From Progne subis subis (lineage: Eukaryota; Chordata; Aves; Passeriformes; Hirundinidae), in NCBI GenBank assembly GCA_022316685.1, contig JAKJHU010000158.1:285493-349492 (forward strand): 64,000 bases of DNA, read 5' to 3'. Every line of letters begins with the position of its first letter. Positions within the stretch are counted from its first letter, which is position 1. Positions 16,766 to 28,000 of this stretch are shown here, in pieces. The position numbers and the translations under genes were made by a program. Below the pieces are notes generated by a model, which searched no databases, was not told where the DNA came from, and worked only from the letters and a program-made list of their open reading frames with translations.

Positions 16766-17794
16766 ATAAGAACATAATATCTATTCTTATCTATCAATTC
16801 CCCCAGGATTTCTGAAGGGGAAAAGCTTTTTAAGGGCACTGGGTGATGCATCTGGACCACTGGGAGCAGTCACTGCCAGGTGAAAAGAACCAAGGAAATT
16901 AATTTGTTCTGGTTTTCAGAATAAGGTTTTGGCTCCTGTGCATATTTAATGTGAAATCTTCAACAAAATCCTGACAGTGGTAACTGCATAGTGCTCGTGC
17001 TTTGAGGTAAATATTGATATTCATGTTCAAACACAGAAAATCCTGAGTGTTAACAAAGAACTTCAAGAAAACTTTTTCCATGACTTCTTCCTGGTACCTT
17101 TGAGGAAGACACAAAAATTCTTCCCCACACACAGGAGACTGCATTAAAAAGCAGCCACGCTATCAAAAATACTTTTTGACACTGCGCCTGTAATCTCATT
17201 GTTAGAAGTTTCAAATAAATTAGTAACAGAAATGTTAGATTTGTGGAGCTTTTGCTAAAAGCACACACAAAATGCCCTTTAAAAGGGGAACGTGTGCTCA
17301 ACTTTGTTCTGTCAGGCACCAGAAAGTTGCTGCATTCCATATTTCAATCATCAACTTTTATCATCACGGTTCACCTTGGAGCATCTTCAGAATTTTTAAC
17401 AGTTGCCTCAAGGAAATTTCCTGGTAAGAACAGAAGCAAATGTTATGTCTTCCCTGGAGGCAGGAGATAAATGACACTGGGATATGTACTAAAGTTTCTT
17501 CTGTTTCTGTGAGACCCAAGATCACACTTGTTTTTGCAAAGAGAAAAGGGGAAACTCAGCTCCAAGTGCCTCAGTTCCATCCCTCGCTGCAAGATTAATC
17601 ACACTGAATATTCATGTGTGTGAGCATGACTGAAAAAGACTCAGTGCTCATGACACTGCGGCAGAACCACAAAAAACAGAGCAGATCCCCAATTTGTGCA
17701 GGTAATTTGGTGTTCAGTTATTATCAGCACAGTGTCCAGGAGCCACACCAAGGATCCAGGGTGATTTTGCTTTTCTATCCTCTCTCAAGGAGAG

Positions 17795-17935
17795 AATAAA
17801 AATAATACCAATAATAAGACTAATTAATACCGTTATTTGGCTTATTAATTATTAACAATAACACAAGTGTTAATTAATATTTAATTACTAATTAATATTA
17901 ATTAACAGATAATTATTTCTTATTAATAACACCAG
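17795..17935. repeat. AT-rich TTAATTA tract
   Basis: About 140 bp composed almost only of A and T, with repeated TTAATTA, ATTAATAT and ATTATTAA words, many of them self-complementary. Low-complexity sequence. Confidence 0.8.
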
Positions 17936-18118
17936 AGTCCCAGCACTTCCAGCACACCTGGAATGCCCCTGATTACAGGGACAGGACCCACGCCAGTGAC
18001 TCCAGGCAGGTAAGAAACCAGCAGCCCTTGCCTAACAGCACATCCTGCTCCCACAGCCCTGTGCAGGAGTGTCCTGGCTCTGGTAAACTGGGACTGGGGA
18101 CAGGAACAGGGCAGGGCA

Positions 18119-18886
18119 GGCTCAGTTAGAACTGGGATTACGGCAGGGCAGGGCTGGCCGAGCAGAGCCCACTCGCAGTTCTGGCTCAGTTAGAACTGGG
18201 ATTAAGGCAGGGCAGGGCTGGCCGAGCAGAGCCCACTCGCTGTTCTGGCTCAGTTAGAACTGGGATTACGGCAGGGCAGGGCTGGCCGAGCAGAGCCCAC
18301 TCGCTGTTCTGGCTCAGTTAGAACTGGGATTACGGCAGGGCAGGGCTGGCCGAGCAGAGCCCACTCGCAGTTCTGGCTCAGTTAGAACTGGGATTAAGGC
18401 AGGGCAGGGCTGGCCGAGCAGAGCCCACTCGCAGTTCTGGCTCAGTTAGAACTGGGATTACGGCAGGGCAGAGCTGGCCGAGCAGAGCCCACTCGCTGTT
18501 CTGGCTCAGTTAGAACTGGGATTACAGCAGGGCAGGGCTGGCTGAGCAGAGCCCACTCGCTGTTCTGGCTCAGTTAGAACTGGGATTACGGCAGGGCAGG
18601 GCTGGCCGAGCAGAGCCCACTCGCTGTTCTGGCTCAGTTAGAACTGGGATTACGGCAGGGCAGGGCTGGCCGAGCAGAGCCCACTCGCTGTTCTGGCTCA
18701 GTTAGAACTGGGATTACGGCAGGGCAGGGCTGGCCGAGCAGAGCCCACTCGCTGTTCTGGCTCAGTTAGAACTGGGATTACGGCAGGGCAGGGCTGGCCG
18801 AGCAGAGCCCACTCGCTGTTCTGGCTCAGTTAGAACTGGGATTACGGCAGGGCAGGGCTGGCCGAGCAGAGCCCACTCACCGTTCT
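18119..18886. repeat. 64-bp minisatellite, 12 copies, containing the donor of RERE coding exon 3
   Basis: Unit GGCTCAGTTAGAACTGGGAT, TACGGCAGGGCAGGGCTGGC, CGAGCAGAGCCCACTCG and CTGTTCT (plus strand). Twelve units of 64 bp fit 18119-18886 exactly. The last unit ends GCCCACTCACCGTTCT, which is the real donor read backwards (AGAACG|GTGAGTGGGC on the minus strand). Its final six bases are coding. The other eleven units have CGC in place of CAC at the donor position, that is GCGAGT instead of GTGAGT. The array therefore seems to have grown from the exon-intron junction. Confidence 0.96.
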
Positions 18887-18987
18887 CGTTGTGCCTGTCC
18901 TGCACCAGGTGCTGGTACACCGAGTCGGGCACCTCAGGACTGGCGGTAGTACCACTTCACGTTCATCAGCAGATGGTCCCTCTTGCT
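18881..18987 (-). CDS. RERE: RERE coding exon 3 (BAH domain), with a one-base frameshift
   Basis: The acceptor TTTTTCAG at 18988 is followed by SKRDHLLMNVKWYYRQS; after a frame correction the exon continues EVPDSVYQHLVQDRHNEN and ends AACG|GTGAGT (donor 18880-18875, phase 1). The exon should be 106 bp (35 codons plus one base) but is 107 bp. On the plus strand the bases caggac at 18935-18940 contain one g too many (18937 or 18938). As written, codon 149 (Ser) is followed at once by TGA, which would truncate RERE inside the BAH domain. The downstream frame is perfectly conserved once the base is ignored, so this is probably a sequencing or assembly error, or else a recent null allele. The donor lies inside the last unit of a 64-bp tandem array. 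Confidence 0.93.
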
Positions 18988-19689
18988 CTGAAAAACAACC
19001 CCGGGTGTTACTGACAGGGAAATCAGCACAGAGCCCCACAGACCTCGCTGGGAAAGACCCCTGGGAGCTCAGACCCAGAGGGGAAATGCATTTCTGCACC
19101 TTGCTGTGACAGACTGATCTGCATCCCCTGCAGCTGCATCTGACCAGCAAACCCCAATCCACTCCCAGCCCAGGGATCAGAAAAGGATTGCGATTTTTGG
19201 CCTCACTGCAGTCTGCTAATTTCCACATATAAGAAGTATTTATGGCCAAACATGCAAAAAAAGAATGCCCACAGGAACACCGTTCAGTGCAACCATCCTC
19301 AGCAGTGGAAACCAAGAGATAATAGATTTCTTTCCCCCCAAGGACAGATGGATCCAGACATAATCATAGACGTTCTTTATTACACAAAAGAATACGATAC
19401 TGCACTTCAATCACAATAATTACAGGCTCTGACTGCTCATCAACCTCACAGCAAAATTTACACAAAACTCTCTTCCCCAAATGCTCTTTTCTCATTGAGG
19501 CTCCAAGCCACCAATTTTCTCTTTCTTAGAAGGAAACCGAAGCAGAAGCACCACTTAAAGAGAATTTTTAGATCAAGTCTCTACACACTCTGCCGAGTTT
19601 ATCCCCAAACCCTCGCTCTGCAATTCTCCCCGCTGCTCCAAAACACTTGAAGAAACAAAGGCCTGCAGGGAAAGGAACATTCTTTTGGC

Positions 19690-20520
19690 ATGAGGCAACT
19701 GCAAGCTTGTTTTCCTCCGGACGCGGCGCTCAGAGGTTCCAGTCCCGAGCTGAACCGGCCCGGGAGGTTCTGCTGGGTTCCACCGTCCCTCCCGGGCGGC
19801 TGCCGGAGCTTTTCTGCGGAGCAAACCCCCCAGGCTCGCCGGGGAGCGCGGTCCGAGCGGAGCCGTGCAGTACCAGCGAGCCACTGCCAGCGGCAGCATT
19901 GCGCCGGGAAAGCGCCGGAGCGCGGCGGCACCGGGCCCGGGCGGGCTGCGGGAACACAGCGGCACCGGGCCCGGGCGGGCTGCGGGAACACAGCGGCACC
20001 GGGCCCGGGCGGGCTGCGGGAACACAGCGGCACCGGGCCCGGGCGGGCTGCGGGAACACAGCGGCACCGGGCCCGGGCGGGCTGCGGGAACACAGCGGCA
20101 CCGGGCCCGGGCGGGCCGCGGGAACACAGCGGCACCGGGCCCGGGCGGCTGCGGGAACACAGCGGCACCGGGCCCGGGCGGGCTGCGGGAACACAGCGGC
20201 ACCGGGCCCGGGCGGCTGCGGGAACACAGCGGCACCGGGCCCGGGCGGGCCGCGGGAACACAGCGGCACCGGGCCCGGGCGGGCTGCGGGAACACAGCGG
20301 CACCGGGCCCGGGCGGGCTGCGGGAACACAGCGGCACCGGGCCCGGGCGGGCTGCGGGAACACAGCGGCACCGGGCCCGGGCGGGCTGCGGGAACACAGC
20401 GGCACCGGGCCCGGGCGGGCTGCGGGAACAGCCACAGCCACAACCGCGGCCAGCGAGCGCGGCCAACGCGCGGCCGAGGGGAACAACTGTCAAAAGGACA
20501 ACCAGCGAGAGGCGGCTCTG
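19690..20520. promoter_or_regulatory. CpG-rich block (candidate CpG island or alternative promoter)
   Basis: Dense CpG before, within and after the 34-bp array (for example TCCTCCGGACGCGGCGCTCA before it and CCAACGCGCGGCCGAGGGG after it). Most array units contain GGGCGGG, the Sp1 core. The block lies 0.7-1.5 kb upstream of RERE coding exon 3 in the direction of transcription. An internal or antisense promoter is conceivable; no TATA box or initiator is decisive. Confidence 0.45.
19925..20432. repeat. 34-bp CpG- and G-quadruplex-rich minisatellite, 15 copies
   Basis: Unit GCGGCACCGGGCCCGGGCGG then GCTGCGGGAACACA. Each full unit has five CpGs, a GGGCGGG Sp1-like core and four G-runs with short loops (GGG CCC GGG C GGG CTGC GGG), a perfect G-quadruplex motif on the plus strand. 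Two units (around 20144 and 20210) lack one G and so break a G-run; two others have GCCGCGGG. All frames are open because the unit lacks stop codons. Confidence 0.96.
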
Positions 20521-23500
20521 ATTGCTGCTGCCTGCTGCTCGAAAACTGGGGTTGCAGACTTGTCTCTGCTGAAATAATGCTCTGTGCATCACAGCTTTTA
20601 TGAGCGGTCTCTCTGAATTCTGGAGACAAAAAAAGTCCAAGTAAATAATCTGTTACCCTCTCGCTAAGAGTTCATAAATTCTATTAGCGGAGCTCGCAGC
20701 AATGATGGGGAACATCAACCCAGCATTTCTCTGCAAATTCTCTTTGTATTTCTCAGCTGAGAGGACAAAACCCCCATTCTTTTGTTACACAATCCCTGAG
20801 AGGATGCTCAGGGAGCTTCACTCCGGCACGAAACCCATTCCCACACGTAAGGGACAGCGGGGCAGAGCAGCAACAAAATTATCATTTACAGTGAGACGAG
20901 CAAGGAGCTGCTCACAGCAAAGTCTGTGACGATGCACTTGGGGTTGTGTTGGTTGGGTTCTGGGTTTCTTTGGGGTTTTGTTTTGGGGGGGATGAGCTGG
21001 TCTCCTTCCTAAACACCTATTTTTACCACTCTTGGTCATTTTTGTCCAATTCATTTAACAGCTGCCCCCTGACAAGCCCTTTTCTGCCCCCACTCTCCAA
21101 CACAGACGATTCCGTGGGGTTTAACCTGAAGCTTCAATCCTGCTAAAAATACAAAACGTCTGTCAGAGTCTCCCTTTTCACATTTACATCCCTCATGGCA
21201 CAGAAATTCCTAGACATGCTATTTTGTCAGCCAACTTCCTAAATACGTATGTCATTTATAAAGCAGACTACACTCGGAGGTGTCAAGGCGCCAACTTCTG
21301 TGGCAGACTATTTTCAAACCATGTGCACACAAAAGAAGTGTCCCCTACCTCCCAAAGTGTGACTTTTCTTTTTTTTCCCTTTTTTACACCTTTACGTCTC
21401 AAATGCTGCAGACACTCACATGCCAAATCCAGGCTTGCAGAAACTGCAGCCATGGCAAGAGCTTTAAATTTCAGGCGTCTTTCTGTCAGCTCAAAACGAT
21501 TCCCTGTGCTACAAAACCACATTCTCCCCTTTAATGAAAATATTGTCTTTTGCTGCAGCGCTCACAAAGTGCTCATTTGGGGGTTTTGTTCTCACTGACA
21601 TTTTGGGTTTTGTTCCTTTTAAACAGCGTGAATCAGTTTTGGACATTGAACAAGAATTAGATGGGATCTGTAAATGGATTAAAGCATCTCAGTTCACAAG
21701 CATCTGGTCAGCTTCTATTTAAAATCAGCCTCTGACTTAAAGGGGAAAAAATAATGCTGCGAGTTCTCTTTAAAAAGCAGGAATGTCCTGATTTCCAGAG
21801 CATTTGTGCCTGTTTCCCCTGCAACACCCCAGAGCAGCTCTCCAGAGATTCCAGGTTCTCTTTCCAGGGCAGGGAGGAACCAAACTGTGCAAACACCACA
21901 GATGTCCTGCAGATCCTCCCAGAGGGATTTAATCGCTGCACTTCACTCCTTGCCCTATTTAGAGCACTTCAAATCACAACTAGCTTTGGGAACAACGTGC
22001 CAAATGCTGGAGATGACAGATGGGCACGCTGGAGTCAGGGAAGAGAGCAATTCCAGAGAAACAAACAGCAAAACAGGGACAAGGAACAGAACATCTTCCC
22101 TTCCCAAGGTGCCTTCCACCAGGAAACCTCACTCTGCTGGAGAACCGGGTTTTACTCTCAGTCAATTCTGACATTTACCAAGAGTCAAAGGAGAGAAAAG
22201 GAAAAATAAACACCACTCAGCCTCATTGTGGGAATTAAAAAAATAAAAACAGAGGGGGGACACAAATGAACCTATCTGGAAATCAGCAGCCATAGAGATC
22301 CAGCAAGGATTATTTCTCTTCCCTCTCCACAACAGCACGTGTAATTTCACGTTCTCAGAGTATCTTTTTGTAAGCAGTTTGCTAATTAATTAAGAAAACT
22401 GATCAGCTGTTAGTAAGTCAAGCAAACCCAGCCTGGAAATGCAGAGGTTATTACTACAAATGAATGTTATTTTTGCAGCTTGATTATTTAATTCAGACGC
22501 CTGCATAGCAACACATAATTACTCCTCGCAAACAGAGCGGCATTGTCAGCGTTCAGCAAGAAACACAAACGTGAAATAAAAGCAATAATGTGGCCACATG
22601 CAGATTAATCCTCCTGCCCCTGCCCCACAGCCTGGGCAGGGCTGTCCTCTTCCCCTGAGCCGACACAAAGCCTGCAACCTCTAAACCTGTTACTGTTATC
22701 TAATGACTGCTCCATCTACAAGGGCTTTTCTAATAGAAACATGCCTCGATGGCTTATCTGGGCACAAAGCAGGGCTGATTGAGCGCAGTAATGCGAGGCA
22801 GGAAATGAGAAGCCTTGGGAAAGCCGCGGATAATCGATCAGTGGATTCACTCAAGTGTGAGCTGAGCTGGGAATAAGCTGCCTGGGGTATCAAATATTGC
22901 TGTTTCCAGGGTAAAGGCCCATTTCTGTGATCTATGCAGGGCACAGAATAATTTATTGACAAAACAATATCGGGTTTCTTCACAATGGCTCGCGCCTGAC
23001 ATTTTCTGACTGTTTACGGTGAGAATTTTTCATGTGTCCTTTTTACTCCCAAATAAAACTCCTTTTGGAATTCACCGAGTCACCTCAGCACGCCGGAAAT
23101 TAATTCGGCCTGGCGTGGGAGCAACTCTGAGATGTAAAACTCTCCTCACCGTCCCCTTGCCCTGAATTCCAGCCTCTGGCAGGTGCGCAGAGCCCTGCTC
23201 ACCCGCAGGGACACACCTGGCCCAGACCCAGGGACGCACACTCCTGCTCAGAGACACCCAGAGCAGTGCTTGTTCTACATCTCTGCTGCAGCTCCTGCAA
23301 GAGCTGAGGCAGCAGCGTCTGCAAACGTCACAACCATCACACACAGGTCATTGGTGGCCTTGCTTCTCACAGAAGGACAGGGGAAGGCACCGGAGCCCCA
23401 CGAATGCACCTGCACACCTGAGCCTACACCCAAGCAGCCAACAGCAAACTTAAACACTGCAAAACGTGGCCAGAGCCAGCTCTCCATGGCTGCACATCAC

Positions 23501-23689
23501 CTGCAGGGCTGTTTGTGCACGGGGGGCCGTGGCCAGGCAGCCCCAGCCCCAAATCCCAGCTCCCCGGGCTGCAGCCCTCTCCAGAACACGGCGCTGGCAG
23601 CGCCTCAGCGCAGCCAACGCCGAGCAGGTGCCATCTGCTGTCTCCCAGTGTGGGTGTTTGGCACCGGAGCTGCCAGACTTGCTCAAAAA

Positions 23690-24433
23690 CACAGCTCCTG
23701 GCACAGCCCTGGGCTCCGGCACAGCTCCTGGCACAGCTCCCGAGCTCCGGCACAGCCCCTGGGCTCTGGCACAGCCCCTGGGCTCCGGCACAGCCCCTGG
23801 CACAGCTCCTGGGCTCTGGCACAGCCCCTGAGCTCCGGCACAGCCCCTGGGCTCTGGCACAGCCCCTGGGCTCCGGCACAGCCCCTGAGCTCCGGCACAG
23901 CTCCTGGCACAGCTCCTGGGCTCCGGCACAGCTCCTGGGCTCTGGCACAGCCCCTGGGCTCTGGCACAGCCCCTGGCACAGCTCCTGGGCTCTGGCACAG
24001 CCCCTGGGCTCCGGCACAGCCCCTGAGCTCCGGCACAGCTCCTGGCACAGCTCCTGGGCTCCGGCACAGCCCCTGAGCTCCGGCACAGCTCCTGGCACAG
24101 CTCCTGGGCTCCGGCACAGCTCCTGGCACAGCTCCTGGGCTCCGGCACAGCTCCTGAGCTCCGGCACAGCTCCTGGCACAGCCCCTGGGCTCCGGCACAG
24201 CTCCTGGCACAGCCCCTGGGCTCCGGCACAGCTCCTGGCACAGCCCCTGGGCTCCGGCACAGCCCCTGAGCTCCGGCACAGCTCCTGGCACAGCCCCTGA
24301 GCTCCGGCACAGCCCCTGAGCTCCGGCACAGCCCCTGGCACAGCTCCTGGGCTCCGGCACAGCCCCTGAGCTCCGGCACAGCTCCTGGCACAGCCCCTGA
24401 GCTCCGGCACAGCCCCTGGGCTCCGGCACAGCC
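23690..24433. repeat. Composite minisatellite of 20-bp and 11-bp subunits
   Basis: Subunits GGGCTCCGGCACAGCCCCT or GAGCTCCGGCACAGCTCCT are interspersed with shorter GGCACAGCTCCT pieces, giving 20- and 31-bp periods over about 740 bp. No stop codons appear in several frames, so long ORFs on both strands are artefacts. Confidence 0.94.
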
Positions 24434-25011
24434 CCAGGTGAGCACGGGCTGCTCTGCTGGGAGGCACCAGGCAGGGGCTGCACGTGGGACAGGAATTCTG
24501 GCAGCTCTGGAGCAGGGACAGATCCTGCAGGAAATGCAATAAACAGCAGTAAAAGGCTGCCTGAGCCTGGTGAATTCAGCAGTGATTCCCACCTCACCAG
24601 GAGTCAGCAATGGATTTCACTGTGTTTCAACCACACTGCAGTTCTAAGGCAAAATTCAACAAATCCAGCACGTCTCGACAAAAGCTGACTGCTGTGGAAC
24701 AAGTGTCCCCTCACAGCCCTTTAGTTTATTTAGTGTCACTGATATGTCTCACCTCGAACACAGCCTCATCCAGGGTTTTAAAGGAGAAAAAGAACATTAT
24801 TCATTTCAGGTAACGACCGTGAGAGATGTCTGTATTTAAAATAAACTGTACTATTTATTCCATCAACTTTCCAGCTTTACCAGAAACAAAGCTGCTCACT
24901 GTGCTGAGAACCAGCAAGTCACCTGTTTTCATTTAAGTGAAACACACTAAAGCACAAAATACCTTTAAAATTTCAGTGTGATGCTAAATGACAAGATTAT
25001 TTCACCTTATT

Positions 25012-25062
25012 AAAAAAAAAAAAAAAAAGAAAAAAAGAAAGAAAAAAAAGAAAAAGAAAAAA
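25012..25062. repeat. A-rich tract with interspersed G
   Basis: About 50 bp of A interrupted by single G (AAAAAGAAAGAAAAAAAAG type). Low-complexity purine tract. Confidence 0.9.
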
Positions 25063-28000
25063 GGCAGTTATGCTTAAAACCCAAGTGGCTTAAAATAAAA
25101 CTACGATAAGATCTTCCATGAAGGTTACGGGTCATTGCTTAGTACCTCATTTAATCCCTTTGTGGTCTCTTTCTGCTCCATTTCCCTTTTTCCCATCCGG
25201 GTTTCCTGGGTTTGTTTTCCCACCCGCATCTCCACATTAGGTGAATTCCAGGTAATTGTGCAGGTGAAGGTGCCGCCAGCACTCAGAGCCGCTGCCCCTC
25301 GAGGGCATCACACGGCACCCAGCTGGCCAGGGAAATCCTACTCCACAGCAAATTCACAAATGCACGTTTCACACAAATTCACCGAGCCCAGGTGAGGCCG
25401 TGGAGGTGCCACAGCTCTGCCTTTACTGCACAAACGTCCCAAAATGCGTGCCCAGAGTCATTAATGGGCTGTAATTAAAACCACTGAGAGAGAAAGCAAT
25501 AAGCACCATTTCTGATCGCAGCATCCCTGCTCACGCTCTCTGCCTGGCCCAGCCCCACTCCCAGTACAGATTCTGCCTTTCCACAGCAGCAGATTGGGAG
25601 GGAGCTGCTGACCCAGAAGTGACAGGGACCCTCCGGAGCATCTCCTGCCCAGCACAGCACCAGGAGCCAGCAGCCACCGCCCCTAATGGGATCAGCAAGG
25701 CACTGAACTGATCGCTGAATGGATGCTCCGGTAATTAAATCCCATTAAGGTGTTTTCAGCGTTATGCCAAAGAAGTGCAAGGCTGAAATGAAGATACCGT
25801 TCGGGCCCCGCCTGACATTTGCCATTAAATGTCATTTATAGCACATAGCTCAGATCTAATTGCAGGGCAGCACCAGCCACAGTATTTATCACTTCTATTA
25901 AAACAAGCAGCACTCAGCAGTGGGGCTATTCGGAGCCATCATACACAGTTTAAATAGATTTCTCACCTTTTAAATATCAAGAGGCCACATTTTCTTTACC
26001 ATCTCACTGCGGGGTTTACCTTTGAACAAAGACGCGCCGAGAGCTGGAGGATGAAACAATCAGGAGCCCGGAGTTTGAACAGTCACTGCTGCTAAAATAT
26101 CACCTCATGGGCACGGGAATCTTAGAGCAGGCAAAATGAAAGCACCTTTGCCAACAGGCTGGGCTTGGAAATTGTAAAAAGAAAGGGAAAGAAAAGGCAC
26201 TGATCAGCCAGACCCTGTGGCTTGGCTGTTCCACCACAAAAGCAAAGGCTGCTCCTGCGAGGAAACAAAGTGTGTTTGGAAAATAAATGTCTGCAAAGTG
26301 AATGTTTCCTTGTGCAGCTCCCCAGAGGATGTAATTTACTTACGAAATGGTCACTCGCTGAAATGTTTACATCTTCTCAGAAACTGCCCGGCCGTGTCTG
26401 TTATCGACCAGCTGATGCCCCAAACCAGGGCAAAATCAGCTTTTCACACACAACTCACACGCGGGGAGCCAGGGCCACGCACAGCCTCAACAAAAACCCT
26501 GCAGTAATTAATGAGCAGCGCCCAGAGCAGCTCATCAAGGAGACAAAGCAATCTTAAAAAAACCGTCAATTTGCAGAAGACAGGACTGAATCTCACCACA
26601 CAGGGAATTTCTAATGGAGAGGTGCTGGCTGCCCTGGTATCAAAGGGTAAATTAGCAACACCGGGCTTTAGAGTTTTCCTTTGTATTTATATGTAAATCA
26701 GTGCTAAATAAACATACCCCAAACCAGCTCCACAGGCTGCAATCTCATCTAAACCAAAAGATTGGAAAGATGTTCTCCATTCATCTGGAAACAGCCAGAT
26801 ATTAAAAGCACTAAAATCAGAAATAACTACACTGAGAATAAACAGGATGCATTTACCTGCTGGAAGAGAAAAAAAATCTCAAAGGAAAAGTTGAGAGAGA
26901 GATACAAAGAAAAAAACTCACTTTTCTTGGGTGTGAACACACAGACAAGTGAGATGGTCCACAAGAAGAGCAGCTCTGAAATAAAGAAAGCCTCTAGAAC
27001 AACCCATGGCCACCATGTGCACTCTGCTTTGAATTACAGAGAACGCAGCCAGCCAAGCTAACACACAGTTCCAAAGTTAATCATTTGTCTTGGGCCATAT
27101 AATCACCACAGCATTACAACCTCAACAAATGAAGCCACTAATAACTTCTATCAAAGAAGTCAAGGTGTTAATTCACTCCCAGGACCAGCAGCAGAAAGCT
27201 GTGAGCCCAAGCAGCAGAAACCACTCAGTCCTCGTGCAGAACTCAAATTAATTTCCTCTATTACTGGAGGCACTGGATGGAACCCATCAGTGCCAGACTC
27301 CAAGGCTCTGACTCCAGAATCCTCCTGCAATGGGAATTCTGGGAGTGAGGGGCACTGCCTGTCCCCTGGCCTGGGCACAAGGATCTACCCTGAGGAATGA
27401 GCACAGCCACTTTCTTCACAGACTCACCACAAACAAGGATTCTGTGTGCTACCATCGCCCATAAATGCAGAAAGTGGCAGGAGACCTTACAAAACAGAAA
27501 AATGACTAAAAGTCATTCAGGGAATTTGTATCTAACTTGGTTTGATGGTTTAGAGAGGGCTCATGATTTACATCAGCTTCCTTTTACCACAGACACCCTT
27601 CTCAGAAAGCTGTTTTTAACACTTCCATGCACTTGGTTCTCCGAAGTGCTGAGCAGGAGCCTCTCTGGGCAAAGGGAAGTGTTAGAGATTGTCACCAAAT
27701 GAGGAGCTCTGCCTCTCTGTGACACACAAGCTCAGGGGAGAAGCCTGCTTAGATCAATCCTGAAGCCCACATTTCAGCTGCCTGTGCAGCTGTCTGCAGC
27801 TCTGGCTGTGCCATCTCCCTGGGAGCCTGACCTGAAAAGGCCTGGAGCTCCCCGAGGGCTCAGTACCTCGGAAAAGTGAAATAAAACATTCCTGCACTGG
27901 CACAAGCAACGCTGACAGATCCAAAGCCATTTCCCGGCACTTGAACTGGTGTAAACTGCAGCACTCGTGCTACAAGTGCTTCCCAAGGAGCACATGATAA

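Noticed and set aside
19573..20640. Several overlapping open frames of about 220-355 codons on both strands.
   Set aside because: All are carried by the GC-rich 34-bp array, which has no stop codon in any frame. The residues are monotonous Pro/Gly/Arg/Ala repeats.
23424..24610. Very long open frames (370-390 codons) on the minus strand and about 300 codons on the plus strand.
   Set aside because: They run through the 20/11-bp tandem array; repeated units lacking stop codons keep several frames open on both strands. No domain, start context or splice logic supports a protein.
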